A stretch of DNA of 17,481 nucleotides from JBQCDV01 sp051960855 (GCA_051960855.1 JBQCDV010000137.1:1-17481), one strand, 5' to 3'. Positions 1 through 7,213 are shown, numbered from the stretch's first letter. Notes: generated by a model not told the origin, from the letters alone. A program made the numbers and translations.

Positions 1-209
1 AGCGAGGCCACGAGGCGACCGGTGGTGACGAGCTCGGAGACGGCACGCCCCGTGAGGTTGGCCTGGTAGCTCCGCACTCCGAGCGCCAGCGTGCTGACGA
101 GGGCGATCAGCATTGCGGCGAGCGCAGGCCACGACGTGAGGCGCGTCGTCACCCGGGCACGTCGAATCCGCGCCGCGGCGATCACGCCGCGTTTCGCGGA
201 GCTCGGCAT
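1..209 (-). CDS. N-terminal fragment of a membrane-anchored protein (3' part outside the window)
   Basis: The minus-strand frame opens with ATG at 209-207 and stays open to the window edge (69 complete codons). The visible protein starts with a basic segment rich in Arg and Lys (residues 1-23), then a hydrophobic stretch at about residues 28-45 that reads as one transmembrane helix, then a polar Ser/Thr-containing segment that would lie outside the membrane. This is the usual opening of one- or two-pass signalling proteins such as sensor kinases or diguanylate cyclases, but no catalytic domain is visible, so the function is unknown. No in-frame start codon lies between the ATG and position 225, and no clear Shine-Dalgarno sequence is seen. 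Confidence 0.55.
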   Translation of the reverse strand, partial: MPSSAKRGVIAAARIRRARVTTRLTSWPALAAMLIALVSTLALGVRSYQANLTGRAVSELVTTGRLVAS

Positions 210-272
210 GTCGACGTGATCGGCACGGCTACCCCGAGACTCGACCACTTCTGGCGCACATTCGACTGCCGG

Positions 273-342
273 AGACAGCGGGACGGACAGCGAAACAGAC
301 AGTAGGACCGACAGCGGGACCGACAGCGGGAGACAGCGCAAG
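273..342. repeat. Degenerate 12-bp tandem repeat, about six units
   Basis: Units at 273-284, 285-296, 297-308, 309-320, 321-330 (10 bp) and 331-342 follow the pattern nGACAGCGGGAC. The array lies between the partial membrane-protein gene and tRNA-Pro, and its last unit runs into the left arm of the hairpin at 338-370. A minus-strand reading frame across it would encode a short AVGP-like repeat, but that frame also runs across the tRNA gene, so I treat the array as non-coding. Confidence 0.75.
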
Positions 343-370
343 GGCCGGCCCGAGAAGGACCGGCCCTTGC
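338..370. terminator. Strong GC hairpin, probable terminator downstream of tRNA-Pro
   Basis: An 11-bp perfect stem (338-348 pairing with 360-370) encloses an 11-nt loop. It begins 7 bp beyond the 3' end of the minus-strand tRNA. There is no T-rich tract on either side, which is common for actinobacterial terminators. It would end or stabilise the tRNA transcript and insulate the next minus-strand gene. Confidence 0.65.
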
Positions 371-376
371 CTCACG

Positions 377-450
<74 letters not shown>

Positions 451-460
451 TGACGCGGCC

Positions 461-466
461 AGTCTA
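461..466 (-). promoter_or_regulatory. -10 element (TAGACT) for tRNA-Pro
   Basis: TAGACT on the minus strand fits the actinobacterial TAnnnT -10 consensus and ends 10 bp before the first tRNA base, which suits a start just upstream of the mature 5' end. No convincing -35 box is seen. Confidence 0.5.
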
Positions 467-516
467 GCCGAGTCCGCGTGCCGCTCTCGCCCGGCATCGT
501 TGGTCACCTCGGAGAG

Positions 517-533
517 CCGTCGCGGAGGGACGG
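517..533 (-). terminator. Weak hairpin after the metallophosphoesterase stop codon
   Basis: CCGTC (517-521) and GACGG (529-533) form a 5-bp stem with a 7-nt loop directly after the TGA stop at 536-534. It lacks a T tract and is short, so it is only a possible terminator. Confidence 0.3.
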
Positions 534-1457
534 TCAGGGAACCTCCGTGGAAGGAACGAGCGTCAGCAGGGTCGCCTCTGGGGGGCAGGCGAAGCGGACC
601 GGTGCGAAGGGGCTCGTCCCGAGGCCGGCCGAGACGTGCAGCCACGCGTCGCCGTACCGGTGCAAGCCCTTGACGCGGCGGCGGTCGAGGTCGCAGTTGG
701 TCACCAGGGCTCCGAAGCCGGGGACGCACAGCTGGCCGCCGTGGGTGTGGCCCGCGAGGATCAGCGGCCACCCGTCCGCCACGAAGCTGTCCAGCACCCG
801 GCGGTAGGGCGCGTGCGTGACAGCCATCTGCACGTCTGCATCCGACGGCGAGTGCGCGACGGAGGCGTAGCGGTCCCTGCGGATATGGGGGTCGTCGGTG
901 CCGACGAACGTCGCCCGGCGGCCATCTCGCAGCGTCAGGTCGCCCGCGGCGTTGTCCAGGTCGAGCCATCCCCCGGCAGCCAGCCCAGCACTCAGGTCGC
1001 GCCACGGCAGCATCTGCCCGTGCACTCTGCGACCGGTGTCCGGCAGCAGGTAGCGGGCCGGGTTCTTGAACGTCGGCGCCCAGTAGTCGTTGGACCCCCT
1101 TACGAAGACGCCGGGGCGGTTGAGGAGTGGCTCGAGCGCATCGAGCACGACGGGCACCGCGTCGGGGTGGGCGAGGTTGTCGCCCGTGTTGACGATGAGG
1201 TCAGGGTCCAGCTCGACGAGGGCCCGCACCCAGGCGACCTTGTCTCGCTGCGCTGGCGTGAGATGCAGGTCTGACAGGTGCAGGACGCGGATGGGTGCGG
1301 CGCCATGAGCGAGGACCGGCACCGTGACCTGTCGAAGTCGGTACGAGCGGACCTCGAAGACGGCCGCGTAGGTGACGCAGCCAGCAGCAGCGACGGCACC
1401 CGCGGCGATGCCTAGGCCCGTACGGCGCAGCGTCGGGCTGCTGGTCACCTGACTCAC
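534..1457 (-). CDS. Membrane-anchored calcineurin-like metallophosphoesterase (YkuE type)
   Basis: This 307-residue protein is a dinuclear-metal phosphoesterase whose substrate is not known from sequence. An N-terminal hydrophobic helix (about residues 13-34) should anchor it in the membrane with the catalytic domain outside. The family's metal ligands are all visible: D63-L-H65, G92-D-N, the G121-S-N-D variant of GNHD/E, H215, and G236-H-T-H-G-G-Q. The GTG at 1457 sits too close to an upstream GGAAGG; a second GTG at 1448 (codon 4) has that sequence at about 9 nt spacing and is the likelier start. The stop of the HNH gene lies 10 bp upstream, so the two are probably co-transcribed. The gene corresponds in content and neighbourhood to Rv3683, next to ponA2 in M. 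tuberculosis. Confidence 0.93.
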   Translation of the reverse strand: MSQVTSSPTLRRTGLGIAAGAVAAAGCVTYAAVFEVRSYRLRQVTVPVLAHGAAPIRVLHLSDLHLTPAQRDKVAWVRALVELDPDLIVNTGDNLAHPDAVPVVLDALEPLLNRPGVFVRGSNDYWAPTFKNPARYLLPDTGRRVHGQMLPWRDLSAGLAAGGWLDLDNAAGDLTLRDGRRATFVGTDDPHIRRDRYASVAHSPSDADVQMAVTHAPYRRVLDSFVADGWPLILAGHTHGGQLCVPGFGALVTNCDLDRRRVKGLHRYGDAWLHVSAGLGTSPFAPVRFACPPEATLLTLVPSTEVP

Positions 1458-1467
1458 CCTTCCATCG

Positions 1468-3499
1468 TTACAGACCCTCGGCCTCGCCTCTGTCGAGGTC
1501 CGAACTCTCCCGCGAGCGAGGCCGGCTGCGCTCCCGGCCGCGACGCGGGACCCGTCTCAGGGAGGTCAGTGAGTGTCGGGAGACGAACGCAACTGCCGGT
1601 GGCCGGTGCCGCTCCCCTTGGTGCCGCGTCCCACTGGCGCGAGGGCGTTGGCGAGAGTGCCCGGGAGGGGGTTCAGGACGCTCGGCCTGTCGCGCCCCGC
1701 TGGATGGTGACGCTGACGCACGGGGGGACGCAGGAGGACGCGAACGGCGGAGCAGTGGGTCCGGTAGGCGGAAGCGCAGGTGCTGTTGGGGTGCCTGTAC
1801 CCCTCCCAGCCATTCCGGCGGGACGAACTCGGGGCGGCCGTTGAGCTGGGACAACCGCACAAGCCAGCCCTGGTTGTGGACGAGGTAGTGATGGAAGGGG
1901 CAGAGGAGGCAGCCATTGGTGACGTCGGTGGGGCCGCCGGCCGCGTAGTGCCGCATGTGGTGGACGTGGCAGAGGCGCGGACTGGCAGAGCAGCCGGGGA
2001 AGGCGCAGCCACGGTCCCGGACGGCCACGGCGCGTCGCATCCAGCGGGGCCAGCACTTCTGTTCCTGGCCGACCGCTAGCGGGCGGCCGCGGGTGTCGAC
2101 AACGATCGGTGTCACGACGGCGTCGCACAGGACCGTCGCAACCTCGCCAGGGCTAGCGGGCGTCCCATCTGACCACTGGCCTCCGGGGGAGCGGTCCGTC
2201 CAGCTGGTCGGGGGTCGTGAGCAGCATGAGGTGCGGGCTAGCGGCATCCTGGGCGGGCAGGCTCCGCGTGGTGAGAGCTCGGTGTGCGAGGTCGCCGAGT
2301 GCGTCCGCGAGCGACTGCGTCCGGCTCCGCTTCCACATCGGCACCTCCCCGGCACCGGCGGAGGAGGGACCGTCCGTGGCGTCCCTGTCGTGCTGATGGC
2401 CCGTTTGCTGCTCCTGTCCCTGCTCGTGCTGATGGCTCTGCTCGTGCTGATGGCCCTGCTCGTGCTGGTGGCTCTGCTCGTGCTGGCGGCCCTGCTCAGC
2501 CAGCCACGGGGCCAGCTCGGGCGGCAGGTCGGCGGGAGGGGTGGCGTCGGGCCACTGGATCCGCCACGGGCAGCGGCAGGGGGAGAGGAAGGCCTCAGCT
2601 TCGTCCGCGACAGAACCGGTAGGGACACGTCCTCCGGTGGGAACGCCAGCGCCGGTGGGGACGCCGGCAGGGACACGTCCTTCGGCAGCGTCGCAGCCGA
2701 CCTCATCGGCAGGGCAGTCCTCCTCGTGATCGCACCAGACTGTGGCGCCGAACTTGCTGGCCAGGGCAAGGACCTCGGGCGGGAGCGGAAGGTCCTGCTG
2801 GGCAGCGAGGGAGTCGAGTGCGGCGGCCAACGCCTGCGCGGCGATGGGAGTGAGCTTGCCGCGGAGCGCCCCCGTCGTCGTGTTGATGTGCAGCCAGCGC
2901 GTGGACAACGCCGCTCGCTCCTGGTCGAGCACTCGTTGCCGCTCGCCTTCGTCGTCGACATCGGGTCGCCGCGTGAGCGTCTCGCGCAGGTGGGCCAGCG
3001 CCCGCGCGAGGGAGATGGGGTCGAGGGTGCGCGCGAGGTCGAGAGCGAGCTCTTCAGCCTCCTCGTAGGTCGCCTGGTCCACCTCGGGCATCGCACGAAT
3101 ACCGCTCAGCTCGCGCCCGGCGACGGCGCCGGCCCGAGGGCTGATCTGCCCCTTCCGGAGAGCGGCCGTGACAGCGGGAACGGCGAGGTGGTGCTCGGCG
3201 TTCGTGACGACTCCGCGGGCGTGGGCCTGCGACTCACGCAGGAGTTGCGCGAGGAACGACGCTGTCGAGCGGCAGTTGGCTCGCTCCGGCACCCCTCGCG
3301 CGGCGACCTCGCTCACTACCCTCGCCCGGATCACGTCGAGGGCGGAGGAGAGACCGACGATGCGACGACAGGCTTCGAGGAGCTCGGCGTCAAGGGCAAC
3401 CAGGACGCCGGCTTCCGCCGCCTGAATGGCCTCGAGCGCGGCACCCAGCGAGTCGAGCAGCGCGCCGCTGCTGCCCGATCCGCCCGAAGTCTCCTCCAT
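1468..3499 (-). pseudogene. DUF222 (13E12 family) HNH endonuclease gene with a +1 frameshift
   Basis: ATG at 3499-3497 opens a frame encoding an alpha-helical DUF222 domain (about residues 15-230), a Gly/Pro/Val/Thr repeat linker, and a His/Gln-rich linker. It stops at 2153, before the nuclease domain. The HNH domain continues in the next frame to a TAA at 1470-1468: C498-AFP-GC, then a CHVHH segment, a TNGCLLC segment and a final HH, the usual zinc-finger-like HNH fold of this family. Total length is 2032 nt, which is 3x677+1, so deleting one base restores a 676-residue protein. The likely site is the five-base C run (G on the plus strand) at 2185-2189. The Pro/Arg/Ser-rich tail (about the last 90 residues) is low complexity. 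The family is multicopy in actinobacteria and often mobile or decaying; its role is uncertain. Alternatives are a sequencing error or a recoded gene. Confidence 0.85.
2420..2497 (-). repeat. 18-bp in-frame tandem repeat encoding a His/Gln/Glu linker
   Basis: Four near-perfect 18-bp units lie at 2420-2437, 2438-2455, 2456-2473 and 2474-2491, with a partial fifth. On the minus strand they encode repeats of the hexapeptide (S/G)HQHEQ in the linker between DUF222 and HNH. A degenerate extension encoding more Gln and His continues to about 2393. A second, looser repeat of VPTG-like units is encoded at about 2617-2690. Confidence 0.85.
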
Positions 3500-3503
3500 G
3501 CAC

Positions 3504-3525
3504 CAGACCGTAGAGATGTGGTCTG
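3504..3525. promoter_or_regulatory. Inverted repeat in the HNH-yqeY divergent promoter region
   Basis: CAGACC (3504-3509) and GGTCTG (3520-3525) form a perfect 6-bp inverted repeat with a 10-bp spacer. It overlaps the proposed -10 of the HNH gene, so it could be an operator for either divergent gene. No regulator can be named. Confidence 0.35.
3507..3512 (-). promoter_or_regulatory. -10 element (TACGGT) for the HNH gene, predicted leaderless
   Basis: TACGGT matches TAnnnT and ends 7 nt before the ATG at 3499, which would put the transcription start on or next to the start codon. No -35 box is clear. Confidence 0.45.
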
Positions 3526-3568
3526 ACAGAGTCTGGGCGAGATCGTCGGCAATGAGAGACTCGGCATC

Positions 3569-4033
3569 ATGAGTGAGCTCAAGGAGCGTCTGCAGTCCGA
3601 CCTCACCGGCGCCATCAGGAGCAGGAACGAGCTGACGGCGGCGACTATCCGGATGGCGCTCACCGCCATCACCAATGCCGAGGTCGCTGGCACTGAGGCG
3701 CGCGAACTCACGAACGACGACGTCGTGGCCGTGCTGGGCAAGGAGGCCAAGAAGCGTCGCGAAGCCGCCGAGGCCTACGACGCGGCGGGCCGCCCCGAGC
3801 TAGCCGAGCGCGAGCGAGCCGAGCTCGGGGTCCTCGAGACCTACCTGCCCGCGCAGCTGAGCGACGAGGAGATCGCCGCCATCGTGGACGAGGCCATCGC
3901 CGCCGCGCCGGGTCTGCCGTCGGGCATGGCCGCCATGGGACCTCTCATGAAGGCGGTCAACCAGCGCATCGCGGGACGGGCCGACGGTGGCCGGGTGGCT
4001 GCCGTCGTCAAGGGACGCCTCAGCGGTCGCTGA
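3569..4033 (+). CDS. YqeY / GatB_Yqey-domain protein
   Basis: The 154-residue protein has the full length and sequence style of the YqeY family. It opens with an MSELKERLQSDL helix, contains the KEAKKRREAAEAYDAAGRPELAERERAEL helix-turn-helix region and the EL..LETYLPAQLS segment, and ends with a glycine-containing segment before VKGRL. The family shares a C-terminal helical domain with the amidotransferase subunit GatB, which binds tRNA. Free-standing YqeY is thought to act on tRNA or translation, but no reaction is established. ATG at 3569 has a weak GAGAG upstream; GAGACT 7 nt before it could instead be a -10 of a leaderless transcript. The gene is transcribed divergently from the HNH gene and converges on the PBP gene. 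Confidence 0.93.
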   Translation: MSELKERLQSDLTGAIRSRNELTAATIRMALTAITNAEVAGTEARELTNDDVVAVLGKEAKKRREAAEAYDAAGRPELAERERAELGVLETYLPAQLSDEEIAAIVDEAIAAAPGLPSGMAAMGPLMKAVNQRIAGRADGGRVAAVVKGRLSGR

Positions 4034-4040
4034 GGCCGCC

Positions 4041-4095
4041 AGCCGGTCCCGTTCAGCCGGTCCCGTTCACCCAGTCCCGTTCACCCAGTCCCGTC
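4041..4095. repeat. 14-bp tandem repeat, four units
   Basis: Units at 4041-4054, 4055-4068, 4069-4082 and 4083-4095 follow AGCCGGTCCCGTTC or ACCCAGTCCCGTTC. The first two are identical and the last is one base short. The array fills most of the 87-bp gap between the convergent yqeY and PBP genes. Confidence 0.9.
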
Positions 4096-4120
4096 AGCGA
4101 CCGCCGTCACGCCGGGACTG
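4086..4120. terminator. Hairpin between convergent yqeY and PBP genes
   Basis: CAGTCCCG (4086-4093, inside the last 14-bp repeat) pairs perfectly with CGGGACTG (4113-4120), which abuts the PBP stop codon at 4123-4121. The 19-nt interior can form a small extra stem. Each of the last two repeats could supply the left arm. It is a candidate bidirectional terminator without a T tract. Confidence 0.5.
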
Positions 4121-6547
4121 CTACTGCCCAGGGGGCGGGGTGGGGCAGTCCTTCTTCGGCTTGCAGTTGCCGGGGCCAGGGCCGCCACCCGGGCCTCCTC
4201 CGCCTGACGCGGGAGGGGGTTGCGTCGACGCAGACGGCTGGGGCGCCGGTGGTGTGGTCGGGGCCTGGGTGGGGGGCGGCTCCGGTGCGGACACCACGCC
4301 GCCGCTGACAAACAGGCGCACGAGGGTCCCACTGTCGATAGAGGCGCCCGCCCGCGGGCTGCTGCTGTCCACGCGTCCGACCGGGTAGTTGCTCCCCACT
4401 GGCGTGCGGTCGACGACGGCCGAGAGACCGACCTTGGCCAGCGCCTTCTTGGCCGCGTCCGGTGACAGGCCGGAGACATCGGGGACGGTCACCTGGACGC
4501 CCTTGAGCAGCTTCGGGTCCGGCTTCGCAAACTGCTGCACGGGCTCGCCCTTCAGCGCCCCCTTCATCGCCTGCTCCCAGATCGGACCCGGCAGACAGCC
4601 ACCGCAGACGTCGCGGTAGTGCTTCCCGCCGATCGTTACGTTGCTCATCGAGTAGGTCGAGCTGTCCGGGTTCCCGGCCCACACGGCGGCGGCCAGCTGC
4701 GGCGTGAAGCCGTCGAACCACACCGCCACCCGCGAGTTCGTCGTTCCGGTCTTGCCTGCCGCCGGGCGTCCGAGGTCTAGCCGGGCGCCCGTCCCGCCCG
4801 GCTCCATGACGGACTGCAGCAGGGATGTGACGCCGTCGCTGATCTCCTGCGGGATGGCCTGGTTGCACTTCGGCTTCGGCGCGAAGATCGTCTTGCCGTC
4901 GATGTCGGTGATCTTGGTGATCGCCTGCGCCTCGCAGTGAAGGCCGCGAGCGGCGAACGTCGCGTAAGCCTCGGCCATCGTCAGCGGCGACAGGTCGCCC
5001 ACGCCCAGCGTGAACGACTTCACCTGCTCGAGCTTGCTGCCGTCGGCGTTGCGCACCCCCATGGCATCGGCGATCTTCGCGGGCTCGCAGACCCCGGTCC
5101 GCTCCTCGAGCTGGGCAAAGTAGGTGTTGACCGACTTCGCGAGGGCCTCCCGCATCGTGTAGACGCCCTGTTCCGCGCGGGTCTCGTTGCTGGGCTTCCA
5201 CTCGTCCTTGAGGGTCCCGCTGCATGCCTGCACGTCACCGATCTCCACCTGGTAGGGCGAGTCGATGGGGTAGTTCATCGGAAGGCCCTGCTTCAGGGCG
5301 GCGGCGGCCACGAAGACCTTGAAGGTGGATCCGGCCTGGAATCGGTGCGCCCCGCCTCCGTACTTCGGATCGACCGCGTAGTTGATCTGCGTCTTGCCCT
5401 TGCCGGTGCCGAAGCCTCGGCTCTGCGCGAGCGCCAGGACCTTGCCCGTCCCCGGCTGCACCATCGCCAGTGCAGCCGCCACCTTGTCGGTGGGGTAGAC
5501 GTGGTCGGCGATCGCCTTCTGGGCGGACTTCTGGACCTGCGGGTCCAGCGTGGTCGTGATCGTGATGCCGCCTCGGCGCAGCAGCTCCTGGCGGTCCTGC
5601 TCTGTCTTGCCGAAGGTGGAGTCGTTGAGGATGACGGCCTTTACGTAGTCGCAGAAGAACGGGTACGGCGACACCGCGCACCCGTTGCTCGTGTTCGACA
5701 CCTTCAGGCCCAGCGGCGATGCCTGCGCCTGCTGCAGCTGGCTCTGCGTGATGTGGCCGAGCTGCGCCATGCGAGCGAGGACGACGTCGCGCCGCTCCTT
5801 GGCGCGGTCGGGGTTGCGGGTCGGGTCATAGGCGACCGGTGACTGCACGAGCCCGGCGAGCAAGGCCGCCTGCGGCAGGGTCAGCTTCGAAGCGGGGACG
5901 CTGAAGTAGTGCCGTGCGGCCGCCTCCACGCCGTAGGCGCCGGAGCCGAAGTAGGCGATGTTGAGGTAGCGCGTCAGGATCTCGTCCTTGGAGAACTTCT
6001 CCTCCAGGGCGATCGCATAGCGCAGCTCCTGCAGCTTGCGGCCGTAGTCACGGGCGCGTGCCTGCTGAGCGGCTTCCTTGTCGCCGGCCGCGTGCGCGCG
6101 CTCGACGAGGACGTTCTTGACGTACTGCTGGGTCAGCGTGGAGCCACCCTGCACGCTCTGGTCGGTCTGGTTGCTCACGAAGGCCCGCAGCGTGCCGCGC
6201 AGGTCCATGCCGCCATGCTCGTAGAAGCGGGAGTCCTCGATGTCGACGAGGGCCTGCCGCATGACCGGGGCGATCTGGTCGTAGTCGACCACCACCCGGT
6301 TCTCGAAGTAGAACGTCGCGATCGTGTTGCCGGCGTCGTCGAGGATCCGGGACCGCTGCGGGAGGTCGGGGATCTCCAAGTCCGCCGGCAGCGAGTCGAA
6401 GGTGTGCACCGAGTTGCGCGCCAGCGCTCCCAGCGACCCAGCCGCGGGCAGGGCCAGACCGGCCATGAGCAGACCGGCCAGAGCGGACAGCCCGAGGAAG
6501 AGCGAGAGGCGGCCGACGAAGCCGTGGTCGCTGCGCATCGGATGCAT
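4121..6547 (-). CDS. ponA2: Class A penicillin-binding protein with one PASTA domain (PonA2 type)
   Basis: This bifunctional peptidoglycan synthase polymerises lipid II and cross-links stem peptides on the outer face of the membrane. Numbered from ATG 6547 (808 residues): a transmembrane helix at about 14-36; a GT51 glycosyltransferase with E104 in the EDSRFYEHGG motif and the GGSTLTQQ motif at about 134-141; a transpeptidase with S407-T-F-K410, S472-V-N474 and K599-T-G601; one PASTA domain at about 690-760; and a Pro/Gly-rich tail. The single PASTA domain and the adjacent whiB gene match mycobacterial PonA2. Longer upstream starts (to 7222) would overlap whiB and are rejected. ATG 6547 lies 7 nt after a TACGCT -10 (leaderless). 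ATG 6538 is an alternative with GGAGG 11 nt upstream. Confidence 0.96.
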   Translation of the reverse strand: MHPMRSDHGFVGRLSLFLGLSALAGLLMAGLALPAAGSLGALARNSVHTFDSLPADLEIPDLPQRSRILDDAGNTIATFYFENRVVVDYDQIAPVMRQALVDIEDSRFYEHGGMDLRGTLRAFVSNQTDQSVQGGSTLTQQYVKNVLVERAHAAGDKEAAQQARARDYGRKLQELRYAIALEEKFSKDEILTRYLNIAYFGSGAYGVEAAARHYFSVPASKLTLPQAALLAGLVQSPVAYDPTRNPDRAKERRDVVLARMAQLGHITQSQLQQAQASPLGLKVSNTSNGCAVSPYPFFCDYVKAVILNDSTFGKTEQDRQELLRRGGITITTTLDPQVQKSAQKAIADHVYPTDKVAAALAMVQPGTGKVLALAQSRGFGTGKGKTQINYAVDPKYGGGAHRFQAGSTFKVFVAAAALKQGLPMNYPIDSPYQVEIGDVQACSGTLKDEWKPSNETRAEQGVYTMREALAKSVNTYFAQLEERTGVCEPAKIADAMGVRNADGSKLEQVKSFTLGVGDLSPLTMAEAYATFAARGLHCEAQAITKITDIDGKTIFAPKPKCNQAIPQEISDGVTSLLQSVMEPGGTGARLDLGRPAAGKTGTTNSRVAVWFDGFTPQLAAAVWAGNPDSSTYSMSNVTIGGKHYRDVCGGCLPGPIWEQAMKGALKGEPVQQFAKPDPKLLKGVQVTVPDVSGLSPDAAKKALAKVGLSAVVDRTPVGSNYPVGRVDSSSPRAGASIDSGTLVRLFVSGGVVSAPEPPPTQAPTTPPAPQPSASTQPPPASGGGGPGGGPGPGNCKPKKDCPTPPPGQ

Positions 6548-6554
6548 GGCCTCC

Positions 6555-6560
6555 AGCGTA
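6555..6560 (-). promoter_or_regulatory. -10 element (TACGCT) for the PBP gene
   Basis: TACGCT on the minus strand fits TAnnnT and is followed by 7 nt (GGAGGCC) and then ATG at 6547, so the transcript would be leaderless. The same 7 nt contain a Shine-Dalgarno-like GGAGG that could serve the second in-frame ATG at 6538 if transcription starts further upstream. Confidence 0.5.
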
Positions 6561-6600
6561 CGTGGCCCGAACGGCGCTGGCCGTGGCCGCGCCCGTGGGC

Positions 6601-6639
6601 GACTAGCCCGAGCAGGGGAGCAGTAGTCATTTCGGGCTA
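6601..6639. promoter_or_regulatory. Nested inverted repeats in the PBP-wblA intergenic region
   Basis: TAGCCCGA (6604-6611) and TCGGGCTA (6632-6639) form a perfect 8-bp inverted repeat. GACTA (6601-6605) and TAGTC (6624-6628) form a second, overlapping and mutually exclusive one. A third, ACCAGG/CCTGGT (6639-6644 and 6652-6657), follows immediately. The cluster lies between the divergent PBP and wblA genes and could hold operators or alternative RNA folds. Confidence 0.5.
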
Positions 6640-6687
6640 CCAGGATTTGGGCCTGGTGGGCCGTGGTGCGGCCAATGTCCGATTCCC

Positions 6688-6693
6688 TACCGT
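6688..6693 (+). promoter_or_regulatory. Possible -10 element (TACCGT) for wblA
   Basis: TACCGT fits TAnnnT and would start transcription near 6700, leaving a leader of about 67 nt before ATG 6767. No -35 element is recognisable, so other promoters in this 219-bp gap are possible. Confidence 0.35.
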
Positions 6694-6710
6694 CAGACAT
6701 GGCGCAAACG

Positions 6711-6737
6711 GACGCGTCGGACTTGCAGGACAAGTCC
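6711..6737 (+). promoter_or_regulatory. Palindrome and hairpin in the wblA leader
   Basis: GACGCGTC (6711-6718) is a perfect 8-bp palindrome. It is followed directly by a hairpin, GGACTTG (6719-6725) pairing with CAAGTCC (6731-6737) around the loop CAGGA. The hairpin ends 29 bp before the wblA start codon. It could be a protein-binding site or a leader RNA structure. Confidence 0.45.
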
Positions 6738-6766
6738 ACCGGGCACAAACAGGACGGGGTAGACAG

Positions 6767-7105
6767 ATGAGCTGGAACGAGGACTGGGCTTCGCAGGGCA
6801 GCTGCCGGACGGCCGACCCCGACGCGCTCTTCGTCCAGGGTGCTGCTCAGAACCGCGCCAAGCAGGTCTGCATGGGCTGCCCGGTCCGGACCGAGTGCCT
6901 CGCTGACGCGCTCGACAGCCGCGTCGAGTTCGGCGTGTGGGGTGGCATGACCGAGCGCGAGCGCCGCGCGCTGCTTCGTCGCCGCCCGACCGTCACCTCG
7001 TGGCGTCGGCTGCTCGAGACGGCCAAGGAGGAGCACGAGCGCGCTGTCGGCATCGCCACGGCGCCGGAGCGCACGACGGCTCCCGCGCTGCGCGCTGTCG
7101 TGTGA
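6767..7105 (+). CDS. wblA: WhiB-family Fe-S transcriptional regulator (WblA/WhiB4 type)
   Basis: The 112-residue protein has the four iron-sulphur ligands C13, C35, C38 and C44 (C-X21-C-X2-C-X5-C), the tryptophan-containing turn G56-VWGGM, and a basic C-terminal DNA-binding segment with RRR. WhiB proteins bind a redox- and NO-sensitive [4Fe-4S] cluster and act with the principal sigma factor. Length equals that of Streptomyces WblA. The position between the PonA2-type PBP and the ArsA pair matches whiB4 (Rv3681c) and wblA. WblA controls sporulation and antioxidant or secondary metabolism genes in Streptomyces; WhiB4 is a redox regulator in mycobacteria. ATG 6767 is chosen by homology, with a purine-rich GGACGGGG about 8-15 nt upstream. 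The last codons belong to a tandem repeat that continues past the stop. Confidence 0.96.
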   Translation: MSWNEDWASQGSCRTADPDALFVQGAAQNRAKQVCMGCPVRTECLADALDSRVEFGVWGGMTERERRALLRRRPTVTSWRRLLETAKEEHERAVGIATAPERTTAPALRAVV

Positions 7106-7163
7106 GAGCGCTGGTGAGAGCGCTGCGCTGTGGTGTGAGAACGCTGCGCGCTGTGGTCTGACA
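7085..7163 (+). repeat. Imperfect 21-23-bp tandem repeat across the wblA stop codon
   Basis: Units lie at 7085-7107 (23 bp, containing the last wblA codons and the TGA), 7108-7119 (12 bp, internally deleted), 7120-7140 (21 bp) and 7141-7163 (23 bp). Each follows GCGCTGCGCGCTGTGGTGTGAGA or a shortened form. The 3' end of the gene, stop included, therefore appears to have been copied downstream. Confidence 0.75.
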
Positions 7164-7185
7164 GTCCGCCCGACCGTAGGAAGGT

Positions 7186-7213
7186 GACGTGCCCGAGGAG
7201 GGGCGGGCACGTC
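7186..7213. terminator. Strong hairpin between convergent wblA and ArsA genes
   Basis: GACGTGCCCG (7186-7195) pairs perfectly with CGGGCACGTC (7204-7213) around an 8-nt loop. It lies between the wblA stop (7105) and the ArsA stop (7256) and can serve both strands. No T tract is present. Confidence 0.75.

Noticed and set aside
2393..2497. CRISPR-like array
   Set aside because: The units are contiguous 18-bp repeats without unique spacers and lie in frame inside a gene.
1955..3526. Plus-strand 523-codon frame opposite the HNH gene
   Set aside because: It is antisense to a recognisable DUF222-HNH protein and shows no domain of its own; the Leu/Ala-rich run is the complement of the His/Gln repeat.
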